Shown here: in pieces, positions 25,414 to 34,468 of the stretch
Position numbering within the stretch: position 1 is the first letter of the stretch
How the letters are laid out: the number at the start of each line of letters is the position of its first letter
Source: Chitinophaga sp. CF118
GTDB lineage: Bacteria; Bacteroidota; Bacteroidia; Chitinophagales; Chitinophagaceae
Direction of reading: 5' to 3'
DNA length: 64,000 nt
Assembly (NCBI RefSeq): GCF_900112615.1
Contig: NZ_FOMK01000002.1
Coordinates: 868,001 to 932,000, forward strand
Made by a program: the position numbers and the translations under genes
The notes under the pieces: model-generated
What the model saw: only the letters and a program-made list of their open reading frames with translations
Told to the model about the DNA's origin: nothing
Databases searched by the model: none

Positions 25414-26940
25414 ATGATGAGAAGAAATCAACTGCTCCTATTCCTTTGTTTACTGAACGGATTAGCGATGGCTCAACAGAAACAGTTAACCACTAATACC
25501 GGGGCTCCTGTTGGAGACAACCAGGATTCCAAGACTGTGGGGCAAAATGGTCCTGTATTACTGGAAGATATTCACCTGGTAGAAAAACTTGCTGCATTTG
25601 ACCGTGAAAGGATTCCGGAAAGAGTAGTACATGCAAGAGGTGCTGGCGCTTATGGAGAATTTGTAGCTGCAAATGATTTCTCTCAGTACACCGCAGCCTC
25701 TCTCTTCTCAAAAAAAGGAAAAACAACACCTGTATTTGTACGGTTTTCCACTGTGGTACACGGTAATGGCTCACCTGAAACACTCAGAGATCCCAGGGGC
25801 TTTGCCACAAAATTTTATACAGATCAGGGTAATTATGACCTGGTAGGCAATAATCTACCGGTATTCTTTATCCGGGATGCCATGAAGTTTCCGGATATGG
25901 TACATGCATTCAAGCCCTCTCCTATTTATAATAAACAAGACCCTAACCGGGTATTCAACTTTTTCAGTCACATACCTGAAGCAACACATATGCTTACCAG
26001 GGTGTACTCCGATTATGGCATTCCTGCCAACTATCGCCAGATGAACGGATCAGGCGTGCATGCGTTCAAGTGGGTAAATACAAAAGGTGAAGTTACCTAT
26101 GTAAAATATAGCTGGAAAACCCTGCAGGGAGAAAAAAACCTTACTGCAGAAGAAGCCGCAGCTTTGCAGGCAAAAGACTTCCAACATGCTACTGTAGATC
26201 TGTATGATAATATTAAAAAGGGTAATTATCCTTCCTGGGAATTATATGTGCAAATGTTGAAACCGGAAGACCTGGATAAATATGATTTTAATCCACTGGA
26301 CCCTACTAAAATATGGCCGGAAGCTATCGCCAAACCGGTATTGGTAGGAAAGATGACATTGAATAAAGTGCCTGGAAATTTCTTCGAAGAAGTGGAACAA
26401 TCAGCCTTCTCACCTGCTACGTTGGTACCGGGAATAGCTCCTTCTGAAGATAAACTGCTTCAGGGACGTTTGTTCTCTTATTTTGATACACAACGTTATC
26501 GTATTGGCGCCAACTTCCAGCAACTTCCTGTGAATGCACCTAAAGCAGCTGTAAATAGTTATAGCCAGGATGGTGCCTTCAGCAACCGTGGCAAAAATTC
26601 CGATATTAATTTCCAGCCAAATACAGATGAAAACAGTAGCGTAGATAATGCAAAATACGATTATCCCACAACTACGTTTGCTAATGTAAATACTGTACAG
26701 GCTAAAATCACAAAACCAAATGACTTTAAACAGGCGGGTGAATTTTATCGCTCTTTAAGTGAAAAAGATAAAGCTGATCTAATCAGTAATCTGAGCGGAG
26801 ATCTTGCCCAGGTAACCGATAAGGACGTGATGAGGAAAATGGTAGGTTACTTCTATATGGCTGATAGTGATTTCGGGAAGCAGTTAGCTGCAAAATTAAA
26901 CGTAACGCGTGAAGAAGTAGAACGCCTGTTCATTCACTAA
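25414..26940 (+). CDS. Exported monofunctional haem catalase
   Basis: 508 aa. Unlike cytoplasmic KatA it begins with a signal peptide (MMRRNQLLLFLCLLNGLAMAQQ). The small-subunit catalase core is complete: catalytic His in RVVHARGAGAYGEF, Asn in VGNNLPVFFIRDAMKFPD, RFSTVVHGNGSPET, and the haem-ligand Tyr in RLFSYFDTQRYRIG. It breaks down hydrogen peroxide in the periplasm. It is followed after 2 bp by an ankyrin-repeat gene, the same pairing as katA/katB-ank operons in other bacteria, and preceded by the peroxide-capable aldehyde oxidoreductase. Confidence 0.93.
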   Translation: MMRRNQLLLFLCLLNGLAMAQQKQLTTNTGAPVGDNQDSKTVGQNGPVLLEDIHLVEKLAAFDRERIPERVVHARGAGAYGEFVAANDFSQYTAASLFSKKGKTTPVFVRFSTVVHGNGSPETLRDPRGFATKFYTDQGNYDLVGNNLPVFFIRDAMKFPDMVHAFKPSPIYNKQDPNRVFNFFSHIPEATHMLTRVYSDYGIPANYRQMNGSGVHAFKWVNTKGEVTYVKYSWKTLQGEKNLTAEEAAALQAKDFQHATVDLYDNIKKGNYPSWELYVQMLKPEDLDKYDFNPLDPTKIWPEAIAKPVLVGKMTLNKVPGNFFEEVEQSAFSPATLVPGIAPSEDKLLQGRLFSYFDTQRYRIGANFQQLPVNAPKAAVNSYSQDGAFSNRGKNSDINFQPNTDENSSVDNAKYDYPTTTFANVNTVQAKITKPNDFKQAGEFYRSLSEKDKADLISNLSGDLAQVTDKDVMRKMVGYFYMADSDFGKQLAAKLNVTREEVERLFIH

Positions 26941-26942
26941 TT

Positions 26943-27461
26943 ATGAAAGCACTATTATACATCCTTATGCCACTCGTTTTTCACCTGCATGCAATTGCAG
27001 CTGATAACATTTTCGATGCGGCAAGGAACAACGATACCATCTTTATCCGGCAATATATAATCGGGAGGAAGAATATTGATACTACGGATAATAAAGGATT
27101 CAGCCCATTAATCCTGGCTTGCTATAATGGAAACATTACCGCGGTAGAACAATTATTGCAGGCAGGTGCCAATACCAATATACAGGATCGTAACGGTAAT
27201 ACTGCCCTGATGGGAGTGGCTTTTAAAGGTTATACGGCTATTGCTGATCTGTTAATAAAGTATAAGGCCGATATCAATCAGCAGAACTATAATCAGGCTA
27301 CCGCCCTGATGTTTGCTGCCACTTTCGGTCAGGAAGACATCGTGAAATTACTGCTGGTTAATAACACTGATAAAAACATTAAAGACAGATTTGGTAATAC
27401 AGCATTGGCACAAGCTACCCTTCAGGGAAATGAGAACATCATTAAGCTATTACAGCCATAG
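26943..27461 (+). CDS. Exported ankyrin-repeat protein paired with catalase
   Basis: 172 aa. Signal peptide (about 1-20, ending HAIAA) and about four ankyrin repeats (for example KGFSPLILACYNGNITAVEQLL, NGNTALMGVAFKGYTAIADLL, ATALMFAATFGQEDIVKLLL, FGNTALAQATLQGNENIIKLL). Ankyrin partners of periplasmic catalases are known to be needed for full catalase activity in Pseudomonas (AnkB); the same role is inferred here from the 2-bp spacing and matching export signals. Confidence 0.88.
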   Translation: MKALLYILMPLVFHLHAIAADNIFDAARNNDTIFIRQYIIGRKNIDTTDNKGFSPLILACYNGNITAVEQLLQAGANTNIQDRNGNTALMGVAFKGYTAIADLLIKYKADINQQNYNQATALMFAATFGQEDIVKLLLVNNTDKNIKDRFGNTALAQATLQGNENIIKLLQP

Positions 27462-27502
27462 TAATGTAATATGACTTACTTTATAGTGCAGTGAATAATG
27501 TG

Positions 27503-27530
27503 AGAAAGGGGGCCTTATGCCCCTTTTCTT
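27503..27530 (+). terminator. Terminator of the catalase-ankyrin unit
   Basis: G/C-rich hairpin (AGAAAGGGGGC with GCCCCTTTTCT) 40 bp after the ankyrin stop, followed by T-runs. Confidence 0.7.
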
Positions 27531-27607
27531 ATAAATAGCTTTTTTTAGAGCAGTATATAAAATGGAAATTATATACTAATTTCAGGATATTACTAAAACA
27601 GTTACCT

Positions 27608-27847
27608 ATGTTATGGACTCTTATAATCGGTGGCATTGCAGGTTGGGCTGCAGGCAAACTTATGCGTGGTGAAGGATATGGTGTGATAATAGATATTATT
27701 ATTGGTATAGTTGGCGGTTGGCTTGGGGGCTGGGTGCTTGGCCAGTTGGGTGTCCATATAGGACATGGACTTCTGGGGTCGCTGGTCGTTGCCATCATCG
27801 GATCAGTAATACTAATCTGGCTTATCAGGTTAATTAATCGAGGGTGA
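27608..27847 (+). CDS. GlsB/YeaQ/YmgE family small stress membrane protein
   Basis: 79 aa with three membrane segments. The start MLWTLIIGGIAGWAAGKLMRGEGYG is the family signature (Transglycosylase-associated, PF04226), followed by a glycine-rich helix pair (IIIGIVGGWLGGWVLGQLG). Such proteins are induced by general stress; molecular function is unknown. A single-gene unit ending at the hairpin at 27888-27917. Confidence 0.9.
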   Translation: MLWTLIIGGIAGWAAGKLMRGEGYGVIIDIIIGIVGGWLGGWVLGQLGVHIGHGLLGSLVVAIIGSVILIWLIRLINRG

Positions 27848-27887
27848 CAAGTATTCTATAGAGATTCACAGAATTTATTGTCGTCAG

Positions 27888-27917
27888 CGGGCGTTGGGAA
27901 TTACTACCCAACGCCCG
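27888..27917 (+). terminator. Terminator after the YeaQ-family gene
   Basis: Perfect 11-bp GC-rich stem (CGGGCGTTGGG / CCCAACGCCCG), 8-nt loop, followed by TTT. Confidence 0.8.
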
Positions 27918-28018
27918 TTTCTATAATACAGAAACAGATTGTATTAAAAAGGAAATAAAGTACCTGACAAACATATAAATGATTACATCCGTCTCCATCA
28001 GGAGCCCGCATAAAAAAA

Positions 28019-28041
28019 GGCGTATCAAAGTATGATACGCC
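28019..28041 (-). terminator. Terminator of the desaturase gene
   Basis: Perfect 9-bp stem GGCGTATCA / TGATACGCC with a 5-nt loop; on the minus strand it is followed by a run of seven T. Confidence 0.85.
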
Positions 28042-28070
28042 CCTATTAGTATTTTATTGAGATACGATAT

Positions 28071-29051
28071 TTAAACCAATACTTCTTTGTCACTCACAAT
28101 TTTCACTTTTTCTTTCCTTAACATTCTCGAATAAAGCGACAGTTTCGGATTGAAAATAAAACTAAGAAATAGTTTTGTCCACGATTGATGCGATAATAAC
28201 GAATCATAATAAGCAGGTGCTTTGCTTTTTATCTGTGGTAATTTATTCCATGGAATGGATGGAAAATCATGATGTTCATTATGGAATCCTACATTAAAAG
28301 CTACTTTATTAAGTGGACCATAATAACTATAAGTTTCCTGTACAGGATCAAGAGTAAGATAATGTTCCTGAATCCATCTGGCTCCAAGTGGATGAAGTCC
28401 AACAGAGAAAAAGAAGCTTGCGAGCATATATACAAAGGCCTTTGGACCAATGAAAACAAAAAGAGCCACATTAAAGCTCAACTGGATTATCCAATTGAGT
28501 AAAATCCACCGGTCAAAAAGGGCAATATTCAGTCTGGCGGTTCTTGTTACCTGGAATACCGGGAAAAAGAGAAACCAGATCATTTTGCCTAATGGATTGT
28601 TGCTTACAAGTCTAGCTTCCCAGAAATCTGGCAGATCCGCATCAAGATCATGTTCTCCCTGATGAGCATGATGTTTCAGATGATACCGCTGAAAAGAAAC
28701 GGAACTTGCAAAAATATGTGGAAGATTGGCGAGTATTCCAGCCATCAGGTTAGGGACTTTACCACGAAATATAAGACCATGACTACTTTCATGTATCATT
28801 ACCCATAAAGCATGACTTATGAAAGCGCCTACAGCATAAGCAACCAGAAAAACCAGCCACCAGGAGGTATCTTTAAGAAAATATGAAATACCAACCTGAG
28901 CGGCTACCAGGCCAATAATCATAAATATTGTATACGGATTTTTACCGATCAACTCCTTCATTTCAGGATGTTGTTTCAGTATTTGTCTTACCCGGACATG
29001 GTGAGGGTTGGGCTCCTTACTCCACGTAAAGTCAGTTGGTTTAGTTCGCAT
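28071..29051 (-). CDS. Sphingolipid Delta4-desaturase-like membrane desaturase
   Basis: 326 aa di-iron membrane desaturase with four to five membrane segments. The three histidine boxes are HESSH, HLKHHAHQGEHD and HNEHHDFPS. The overall pattern is that of eukaryotic DEGS1: start with the FTWSKEPNPHHVRVRQIL-type lead, then GLHPLGARWIQEHY, TYSYYGPLNKVAFNVG and HDFPSIPWNKLP. It would put a trans double bond into the long-chain base of (dihydro)ceramide, a modification rarely described in bacteria although Bacteroidota make sphingolipids. A generic acyl desaturase is less likely. Monocistronic, with its own terminator. Confidence 0.85.
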   Translation of the reverse strand: MRTKPTDFTWSKEPNPHHVRVRQILKQHPEMKELIGKNPYTIFMIIGLVAAQVGISYFLKDTSWWLVFLVAYAVGAFISHALWVMIHESSHGLIFRGKVPNLMAGILANLPHIFASSVSFQRYHLKHHAHQGEHDLDADLPDFWEARLVSNNPLGKMIWFLFFPVFQVTRTARLNIALFDRWILLNWIIQLSFNVALFVFIGPKAFVYMLASFFFSVGLHPLGARWIQEHYLTLDPVQETYSYYGPLNKVAFNVGFHNEHHDFPSIPWNKLPQIKSKAPAYYDSLLSHQSWTKLFLSFIFNPKLSLYSRMLRKEKVKIVSDKEVLV

Positions 29052-29390
29052 CTACAAATATATTATTTTCTTTCAATGTTAATGTATCTCAAATTGTTAA
29101 TTTTAGCGGATAAGTCATTGCTTCAGGTTTGCAAAGTACACACCTGCGCCTATAAACTTCACAATAAACATATTAAGGTCAATTAATTACGCAGAGATGG
29201 CATTAGGTACTCCTACTACTATCTGTTTCACCTGAGCATCGAAAATACAAAGTAGTTGGTATTTTCCCACCATAATATTATATCTAAATTACTTCTTATT
29301 TTATATTACAAGCGAAACACCCATTTAAGACATATGGTTAATAAAGAAGGTATAAAACATGATACATAACTCTTACGTGACCATTTATAT
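29052..29390. other. Intergenic, nothing recognised
   Basis: No gene, hairpin or repeat I can support. TATATTTG on the minus strand (29055-29062) matches a -7 box but sits too close to the desaturase start to be convincing. Confidence 0.4.
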
Positions 29391-29414
29391 GTGGCAAATG
29401 ACCCCAAAATACAA

Positions 29415-29945
29415 ATGATGAAAATACTATCATACATCTATTGGCTTGGCTTTGCAGTTGTACTTTATTGTTTTTCGGTCCAATCCTACACTTTATGGAC
29501 TGAATACCACATAATCCTTCCCATCGTCCGGATTGAACTTAGTCATGCAGTGGAAGGTCGCTGTCTGTTTGCGCAATTATCAGCCACCCCTGTAGGAAGT
29601 CATACCATGCTGGATGAGGTTTTATATAATACGCGGGTAGACTGTTTTTTCATTATCTGTTATGTGATACTATTAATGCGTCTGACTTACGGACGTATGC
29701 AAAAAGAACCCTCACTATATTTGAATATGCTACTCAGGATTAACATCGTCCTGGCTGTAATAGCAGGATTACTGGATTATGTAGAAAACAACCTGATATT
29801 TTACAATCTTGCCCATGCTCTTACTGACAAGAGTTATCTTTCACCGCACTGGTATGCGCTAATCAAATTTATCCTCCTCGTATGGATCCTGCTTGTCTGG
29901 TTATTTTCAAAATCAGGTGTATATCCAGGTAAGAAGCGTTCTTAG
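29415..29945 (+). CDS. Putative four-helix membrane protein, unknown
   Basis: 176 aa from ATG at 29415 (a GTG at 29391 would add eight residues). Four hydrophobic segments are visible: about 3-22, 74-92, 103-122 and 149-169. Between the first two lies an extracytoplasmic-like loop with a single Cys, and LLDYVENNLIFYNL after the third. No family recognised. Isolated between unrelated genes. Confidence 0.7.
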   Translation: MMKILSYIYWLGFAVVLYCFSVQSYTLWTEYHIILPIVRIELSHAVEGRCLFAQLSATPVGSHTMLDEVLYNTRVDCFFIICYVILLMRLTYGRMQKEPSLYLNMLLRINIVLAVIAGLLDYVENNLIFYNLAHALTDKSYLSPHWYALIKFILLVWILLVWLFSKSGVYPGKKRS

Positions 29946-29956
29946 TTATTTTTCAT

Positions 29957-30226
29957 CTAGTCCTCTGTTACCTGATTAACAGATGCACCCCTAATGCAGA
30001 TAAGTGCAAAGCGGTAACAGCTCCATTGGTCGCTACTACATTTAAGAGGGGATATTTCTTCTATTGCTATCCGCAATTTGTCAAGCCATCGCTGTATTAT
30101 AAATCCATTCTTTTTCTTTTCTATCATATTTTCGATAGATACCTGAATGACTTTTTCCACTTCTACATTACCTTTTGCCGCCTGAATCTGTCCAATTATC
30201 ATAATTACATATTCATCCATTGTCAT
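29957..30226 (-). CDS. Small conserved-looking hypothetical protein
   Basis: 89 aa, likely helical; starts MTMDEYVIMIIGQIQ with two possible Met starts (1 or 3). Contains two Cys in the SPLKCSSDQWSCYRFALICIR stretch. No signal peptide or membrane helix, and no domain recognised. Composition and absence of a competing frame support a real gene. Its start lies 11 bp after the end of what looks like a carbonic anhydrase remnant. Confidence 0.55.
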   Translation of the reverse strand: MTMDEYVIMIIGQIQAAKGNVEVEKVIQVSIENMIEKKKNGFIIQRWLDKLRIAIEEISPLKCSSDQWSCYRFALICIRGASVNQVTED

Positions 30227-30237
30227 GTCTCAAATAT

Positions 30238-30492
30238 TTATTTTATGAATTCAGTTGCATCATTTTCCAGATTATAAACTGCTCCAATCACTTTTAATTC
30301 CTTCTCCCACAATTACAATCCATTGCTATTTCTTTTTGTAAGGGCTTCAAGTGTTTCTATATTTTATGAGCTATTACTATAACCCAAAGAGAGACTTAAA
30401 TGTTCGATGTTATGTTGAATGTTATTAAAATTTAAATGATTTTCAGGAGTGTGAATACGCACATCTCTACCCTTACATACAGAAACAGCCAT
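30238..30492 (-). pseudogene. Possible beta-carbonic anhydrase remnant
   Basis: Reading the minus strand, the last 20 codons before TAA (30238-30240) give KELKVIGAVYNLENDATEF, which resembles the C-terminal strand of beta-carbonic anhydrases (xIKIVGAxYDLxTGKVxF). Upstream, in-frame stops interrupt NIETLEALTKRNSNG and FNNIQHNIEHL, which also look like that family's C-terminal helices. A 42-codon open stretch (30364-30492) remains. The match is short, so the identification is tentative. Confidence 0.35.
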
Positions 30493-30581
30493 AATATAAT
30501 AAAGGGGAATTAAATTCTGGATAGTGAGCTAAGAAAGATAGATCTTCTGTTTTTAAAAATGAGACATTTTACTTTACTGAT

Positions 30582-30809
30582 TTAAGTATATAATTTTCTT
30601 GCAATTACCTCTTCCAGTTCATTGGGAATAGTAGATGAATCATCTCCTATCGGCAGGAACCTCAGAGCTTCTTCATCCCAGGCAAAAATATATTCGGGAC
30701 TGTCATTATATCTAACCCGGAAGCGGGGTTCCTGATTGAATGTAAACGGTTCTGCGGTGACGAAGTATGGAACACCTTCAAGCAAAAAATCAAATTTAGT
30801 TTTATCCAT
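30582..30809 (-). CDS. Small hypothetical protein
   Basis: 75 aa acidic cytoplasmic protein (MDKTKFDFLLEGVPYFV ... EEVIARKLYT). Compact alpha/beta composition with aromatic residues, no cysteine, no signal. No family recognised. Codon use and length look genuine; the intergenic flanks are AT-rich. Confidence 0.6.
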   Translation of the reverse strand: MDKTKFDFLLEGVPYFVTAEPFTFNQEPRFRVRYNDSPEYIFAWDEEALRFLPIGDDSSTIPNELEEVIARKLYT

Positions 30810-31071
30810 TGGTTACTGTTTTCTGGTTGTTATCACAAAAACCAGACCTTAAAGTGCAGGCTCTGCAAGAGAAATATTGTACCTGTTTTTTCACAACGAG
30901 TTCCTCACATTGTGACGTTTTATATCCGTTAGGTTGAGAACATAATCGCTTATTCGTATAAGAAGTGGCTGGTATGAAAATTGTAGCAAAAGAGATATTG
31001 AAAAACCAGAATCCTTGATTGTCGGGTAGTGATATAATTCCTAATTATTAAAAAATAAAACCATCTTCCAC

Positions 31072-31821
31072 ATGAAAAATCTTCTCTTTCCTTTTTTCGG
31101 AATGCTTACTGTTGCGTCTTTTATGTTTTCAGGTTGCTCCAAGCAGGATTCTAAGTCTGCAGAGACTCCCCAAAATGCAGCCACAGTAGCCTACAACATG
31201 ACTGCAGTCAATCCCTCAGGTACTGTTACTACAGATGCTGCAGGAGCGGGTCGTCTGAGCACAATCATGAACAACCCATCCATTGCATCAATTCCTTCAT
31301 TAAGGTTTGATCTCACCTGGGACTCAATACTGGTCAGATTCAGGGAACTGAAGTTCATGGCAAAGAGTGGACCGGACGAGATAAACCTCAGTATTAAAAC
31401 AGACCGCGTTATCGACATTCTGGACAGCGTTTCTCTTGGCAGTATTATGCTGCCAACTGGCAATTTTGAAAAGGTGAAGGTATATGTCCGTGCAGAAGGT
31501 GACTCAATCGTTCCGGCAGTATGGATGAAGGGACGGATAACCTGGCAGGGTACTGATATTCCCCTTGAAATTGTTATGATTGGAAAAATTGAACTATGGG
31601 CTAAAGGAACCGATGTGGCAATAAGCCAAACCGGTATCAGCCTGAATGGGGATTTGAAGATAGACCTCAACGTTGTATTAACCAAGCTGCAGATCGGCGA
31701 CTTTGAAGGCACTTTCGACAAGGGTAAGCTGAAATTAACTATTAACCTGGATAAGGATGGCGACAACCAGATAAAGACGGCATTTGAAAGTAGTATGTCA
31801 GTTGAACATAAGAGAAAATAA
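31072..31821 (+). CDS. Lipoprotein of unknown function
   Basis: 249 aa. Lipobox SFMFSGC gives a lipidated Cys near residue 22. The mature part is beta-rich, with alternating polar/hydrophobic strands (LRFDLTWDSILVRFRELKF, INLSIKTDRVIDILDSVSL, GNFEKVKVYVRAEGDS), a layout seen in DUF4382-type lipoproteins, but I cannot confirm the family. Monocistronic; a strong terminator follows. Confidence 0.75.
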   Translation: MKNLLFPFFGMLTVASFMFSGCSKQDSKSAETPQNAATVAYNMTAVNPSGTVTTDAAGAGRLSTIMNNPSIASIPSLRFDLTWDSILVRFRELKFMAKSGPDEINLSIKTDRVIDILDSVSLGSIMLPTGNFEKVKVYVRAEGDSIVPAVWMKGRITWQGTDIPLEIVMIGKIELWAKGTDVAISQTGISLNGDLKIDLNVVLTKLQIGDFEGTFDKGKLKLTINLDKDGDNQIKTAFESSMSVEHKRK

Positions 31822-31825
31822 CTGA

Positions 31826-31860
31826 TAAAAAGAACGGCTGGATAACGGCCGTTCTTTTTA
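31826..31860 (+). terminator. Terminator after the lipoprotein gene
   Basis: Perfect 13-bp stem (31826-31838 with 31848-31860), 9-nt loop and a T-run; 5 bp after the stop codon. Confidence 0.85.
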
Positions 31861-31935
31861 TGAAATTACTTCAAACATAACTGATGCAGTGGGAGAAAAT
31901 TCCCGTTTAAGCATGAGCCATTTCAGAGAAAAACA

Positions 31936-34365
31936 TCAATCATCATCTTTATCATCTTTCTTCAATAAATTCACAAAGGCTGCCCGTTTCGGTGCAGGAA
32001 AGGGTGTTCCTTTCAATCCACTCCATAATACAATATTGAACTCCAGATCAGGTACGTTATCTTCTTTCGAAAGATCAAACTGCTCTGAACGACGTTGCCA
32101 CTCATTTACAACAATATTCTTGTCGTGGAGATCCACTTGCGCCGGAACTGACTGAAATGCCGGGTGACTGGCAGTTGCCGAGAAACAATTCCACATAGGT
32201 ACAGCTGCTGCATCATACTGGCTCATCGGCGGGATTCCTAGTATGAGTTCTATTGTACGAAGCATAGAGGAAGTAGAATACATCGTGTGGTCCACATACC
32301 CCTGTTTCACAAAACCTCCTGCCACATACGCGGTGCTACGGTGAGCATCCACATGATCAGCACCATTTTGTGCATCATCTTCAATAATAAATACGGCACT
32401 TTCCTTCCATATCGGACTCTTACTCAGGTAGTCCACGAACAAGCCTACTGCCAGGTCATTATCTGCTACATGTGCTTTAGGTGACGACCGGCCTTTGCGC
32501 AGCCCTTCCGTATGATCATTTCCCATTCTCAGGGAGTTAAAGTGTGGCACCTCATTTATGATCAGTAACGAATCAAATTCATGTTTCCATTGACTAAAAC
32601 GGGTGGTGTCACGGATGTTCAGGTCCCAGCCACTGTAATATGGACAAACATGTCCTTTCAACACAGGAATATTCGGCTTGGAATCATCCGCAAATTCTCC
32701 GTAAGTACGGTAAGATACTCCTGCCCGCTGACAATGATCCCATATAAAACCTTTAGGTGCATTGGCAATGGCGCGATTCCCTTCTCCGTCATAATCACCT
32801 CCACGCCCGCCATAACTGGTAGGCCATGTCTTTTCAAGGTAATCAGTAGCATAAGCTGCAGTGCTCCAGTTGTGACCATCTGCACTCACTTCTGCATCCA
32901 CATAAAAATTATCCAACAATACAAATTCCCTTGAGAGTTTATGCAAGTTTGGCGTTACCTGCTCACCAAAGAGAACAAGACTGGAATCACCATTCCCTTC
33001 TTTCATATCTCCCAACACCTGATCATAAGTACGGTTCTCCTTGATAATATAAAATACATATTTGATAGGAGAAGCTGCTCCCGTTTTCATAGGAATAGGA
33101 TTCCCGGGTTCTCCTTCTGTAATACTTTCTTTTTCTTTGGTATAAGGCGTATTTTTATACACCTGCTGTGAAAATATTGCCAGCTGTTTTTCAGTTGGTT
33201 CGCTCACAATACTAAGTGTGCCTTTAAACAACCCTCCTATATATTGCACTTCCTTTGGCCTGTTGCGATCTCCTGCCTGATATTCCACATCTTCCTTTTT
33301 CCGTAAAGGATTAGGACCGTAAGGATTGGCCATGGATGAGAATCCCTTGCCATTAGCTACATATATCTTCTTACCAATCACTTTCACATTTGTAGGATAC
33401 CATCCCACGGGAATAAATCCTTTACTCCTGCTGAAACCTGGTTTGCTTACATCAAATACTGCCAGACAGTTGTTGTCTGCATTTGCAATGTACAACGTCT
33501 TCTGATCCATACTCAATGCCACCCCATTTGTAGTAGATCCATTAGGTGCATTGGGATAAAGTGCAGTATTTAATGTTTCAATTACCTTCTTTTGCGGAAG
33601 ATCTATCACAGAGACAGAATTATCATTTGCGTTGGCAACATACAGATATTTCCCATTCTTTGACAGGCATAAATCATTAGGATTATCACCCACTTTAATT
33701 TCCCCACTGAAACTATTATGCTGAGTGTCGAAGATCATTATCTTATCGCATCCCCAGCAGGTGATATAGAGAGACTTTTTGTCGGATGACAACAAACAAT
33801 TATATCCTTCTCCGCCCAAAGGCAGTTGTTGCCTGATGTTTTTTGTAACAAGGTCAATGATATAAAGGGTATTGTTCTCCTTTGTCAGTACATACATAAT
33901 CTGTTTCTTATCATCGATCTCAATACCAGCAGGAGAGATTTTTACCGGCCATTTTTCACCCAGTTTTATACTATCTTTCAATACCAACTTATTCTGCTGC
34001 ACTGAATATTGCAAGATCCGGTTATCATTGCCTCCGGAAACATAAAGGAATTTTTCATCTGCACTGAACTTTAGCCCGAACCAACTTTTCGGGATCACCA
34101 CTTCATCTACTACCTGCTGAGTTTTCACATCAATGAGCTGGATACTTTGTACACTTTGCCCGTTATTGGTTACAGCAATATATCTTTTGGAAGATGAAAC
34201 AGCAATATTCAATGGGAGATCCCCAAGCGGCAGATGTTCACCTGCAGGCGTCAGCGACCATCCATTAGGTAAATGAATACGGCTGGCATCCAACTGTATT
34301 GCCGTTTGGGCAAAACTATCAGCAACAGCTAACAATACAATAAGAATAATAAGAATGCTTCTCAT
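31936..34365 (-). CDS. YncE-type beta-propeller fused to phosphoesterase
   Basis: 809 aa with signal peptide (about 1-19, ending ADSFAQ). Residues about 45-400 form a YVTN/YncE seven-bladed propeller (repeated YIAVTNNG, LYVSGGND, LYVANANDNSVSVIDL). Residues about 440-790 are a phosphoesterase domain (PF04185, phospholipase C / acid phosphatase type) with IIKENRTYDQVLGDM, DNFYVDAEVSADGHNWS and FIIEDDAQNGADHVDAHRST, which supply metal-binding Glu, Asp and His residues. A periplasmic phosphodi- or monoesterase is likely; substrate unknown. Transcribed alone. Confidence 0.88.
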   Translation of the reverse strand: MRSILIILIVLLAVADSFAQTAIQLDASRIHLPNGWSLTPAGEHLPLGDLPLNIAVSSSKRYIAVTNNGQSVQSIQLIDVKTQQVVDEVVIPKSWFGLKFSADEKFLYVSGGNDNRILQYSVQQNKLVLKDSIKLGEKWPVKISPAGIEIDDKKQIMYVLTKENNTLYIIDLVTKNIRQQLPLGGEGYNCLLSSDKKSLYITCWGCDKIMIFDTQHNSFSGEIKVGDNPNDLCLSKNGKYLYVANANDNSVSVIDLPQKKVIETLNTALYPNAPNGSTTNGVALSMDQKTLYIANADNNCLAVFDVSKPGFSRSKGFIPVGWYPTNVKVIGKKIYVANGKGFSSMANPYGPNPLRKKEDVEYQAGDRNRPKEVQYIGGLFKGTLSIVSEPTEKQLAIFSQQVYKNTPYTKEKESITEGEPGNPIPMKTGAASPIKYVFYIIKENRTYDQVLGDMKEGNGDSSLVLFGEQVTPNLHKLSREFVLLDNFYVDAEVSADGHNWSTAAYATDYLEKTWPTSYGGRGGDYDGEGNRAIANAPKGFIWDHCQRAGVSYRTYGEFADDSKPNIPVLKGHVCPYYSGWDLNIRDTTRFSQWKHEFDSLLIINEVPHFNSLRMGNDHTEGLRKGRSSPKAHVADNDLAVGLFVDYLSKSPIWKESAVFIIEDDAQNGADHVDAHRSTAYVAGGFVKQGYVDHTMYSTSSMLRTIELILGIPPMSQYDAAAVPMWNCFSATASHPAFQSVPAQVDLHDKNIVVNEWQRRSEQFDLSKEDNVPDLEFNIVLWSGLKGTPFPAPKRAAFVNLLKKDDKDDD

Positions 34366-34386
34366 AAGTCTTTAATTATCAGTATC

Positions 34387-34424
34387 CGCAAGTATATAAT
34401 AAAATAGCGGGTTTCTGTGTTAAA
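34387..34424. repeat. Dispersed 38-bp repeat, copy 1
   Basis: CGCAAGT...AAAATAGCGG...TTTCT...GTGTT recurs at 47566-47604 with few differences. It lies 22 bp upstream of the phosphoesterase gene start. Function unknown. Confidence 0.4.
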
Positions 34425-34468
34425 TTAATACTATATAGTTAAAGACATAACAATCCAGGGAGTAAAAG

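Noticed and set aside
31191..31766. 191-codon minus-strand frame within the 31072-31821 lipoprotein gene
   Set aside because: Antisense shadow; the plus strand has a lipobox, a clean start and a matched terminator.
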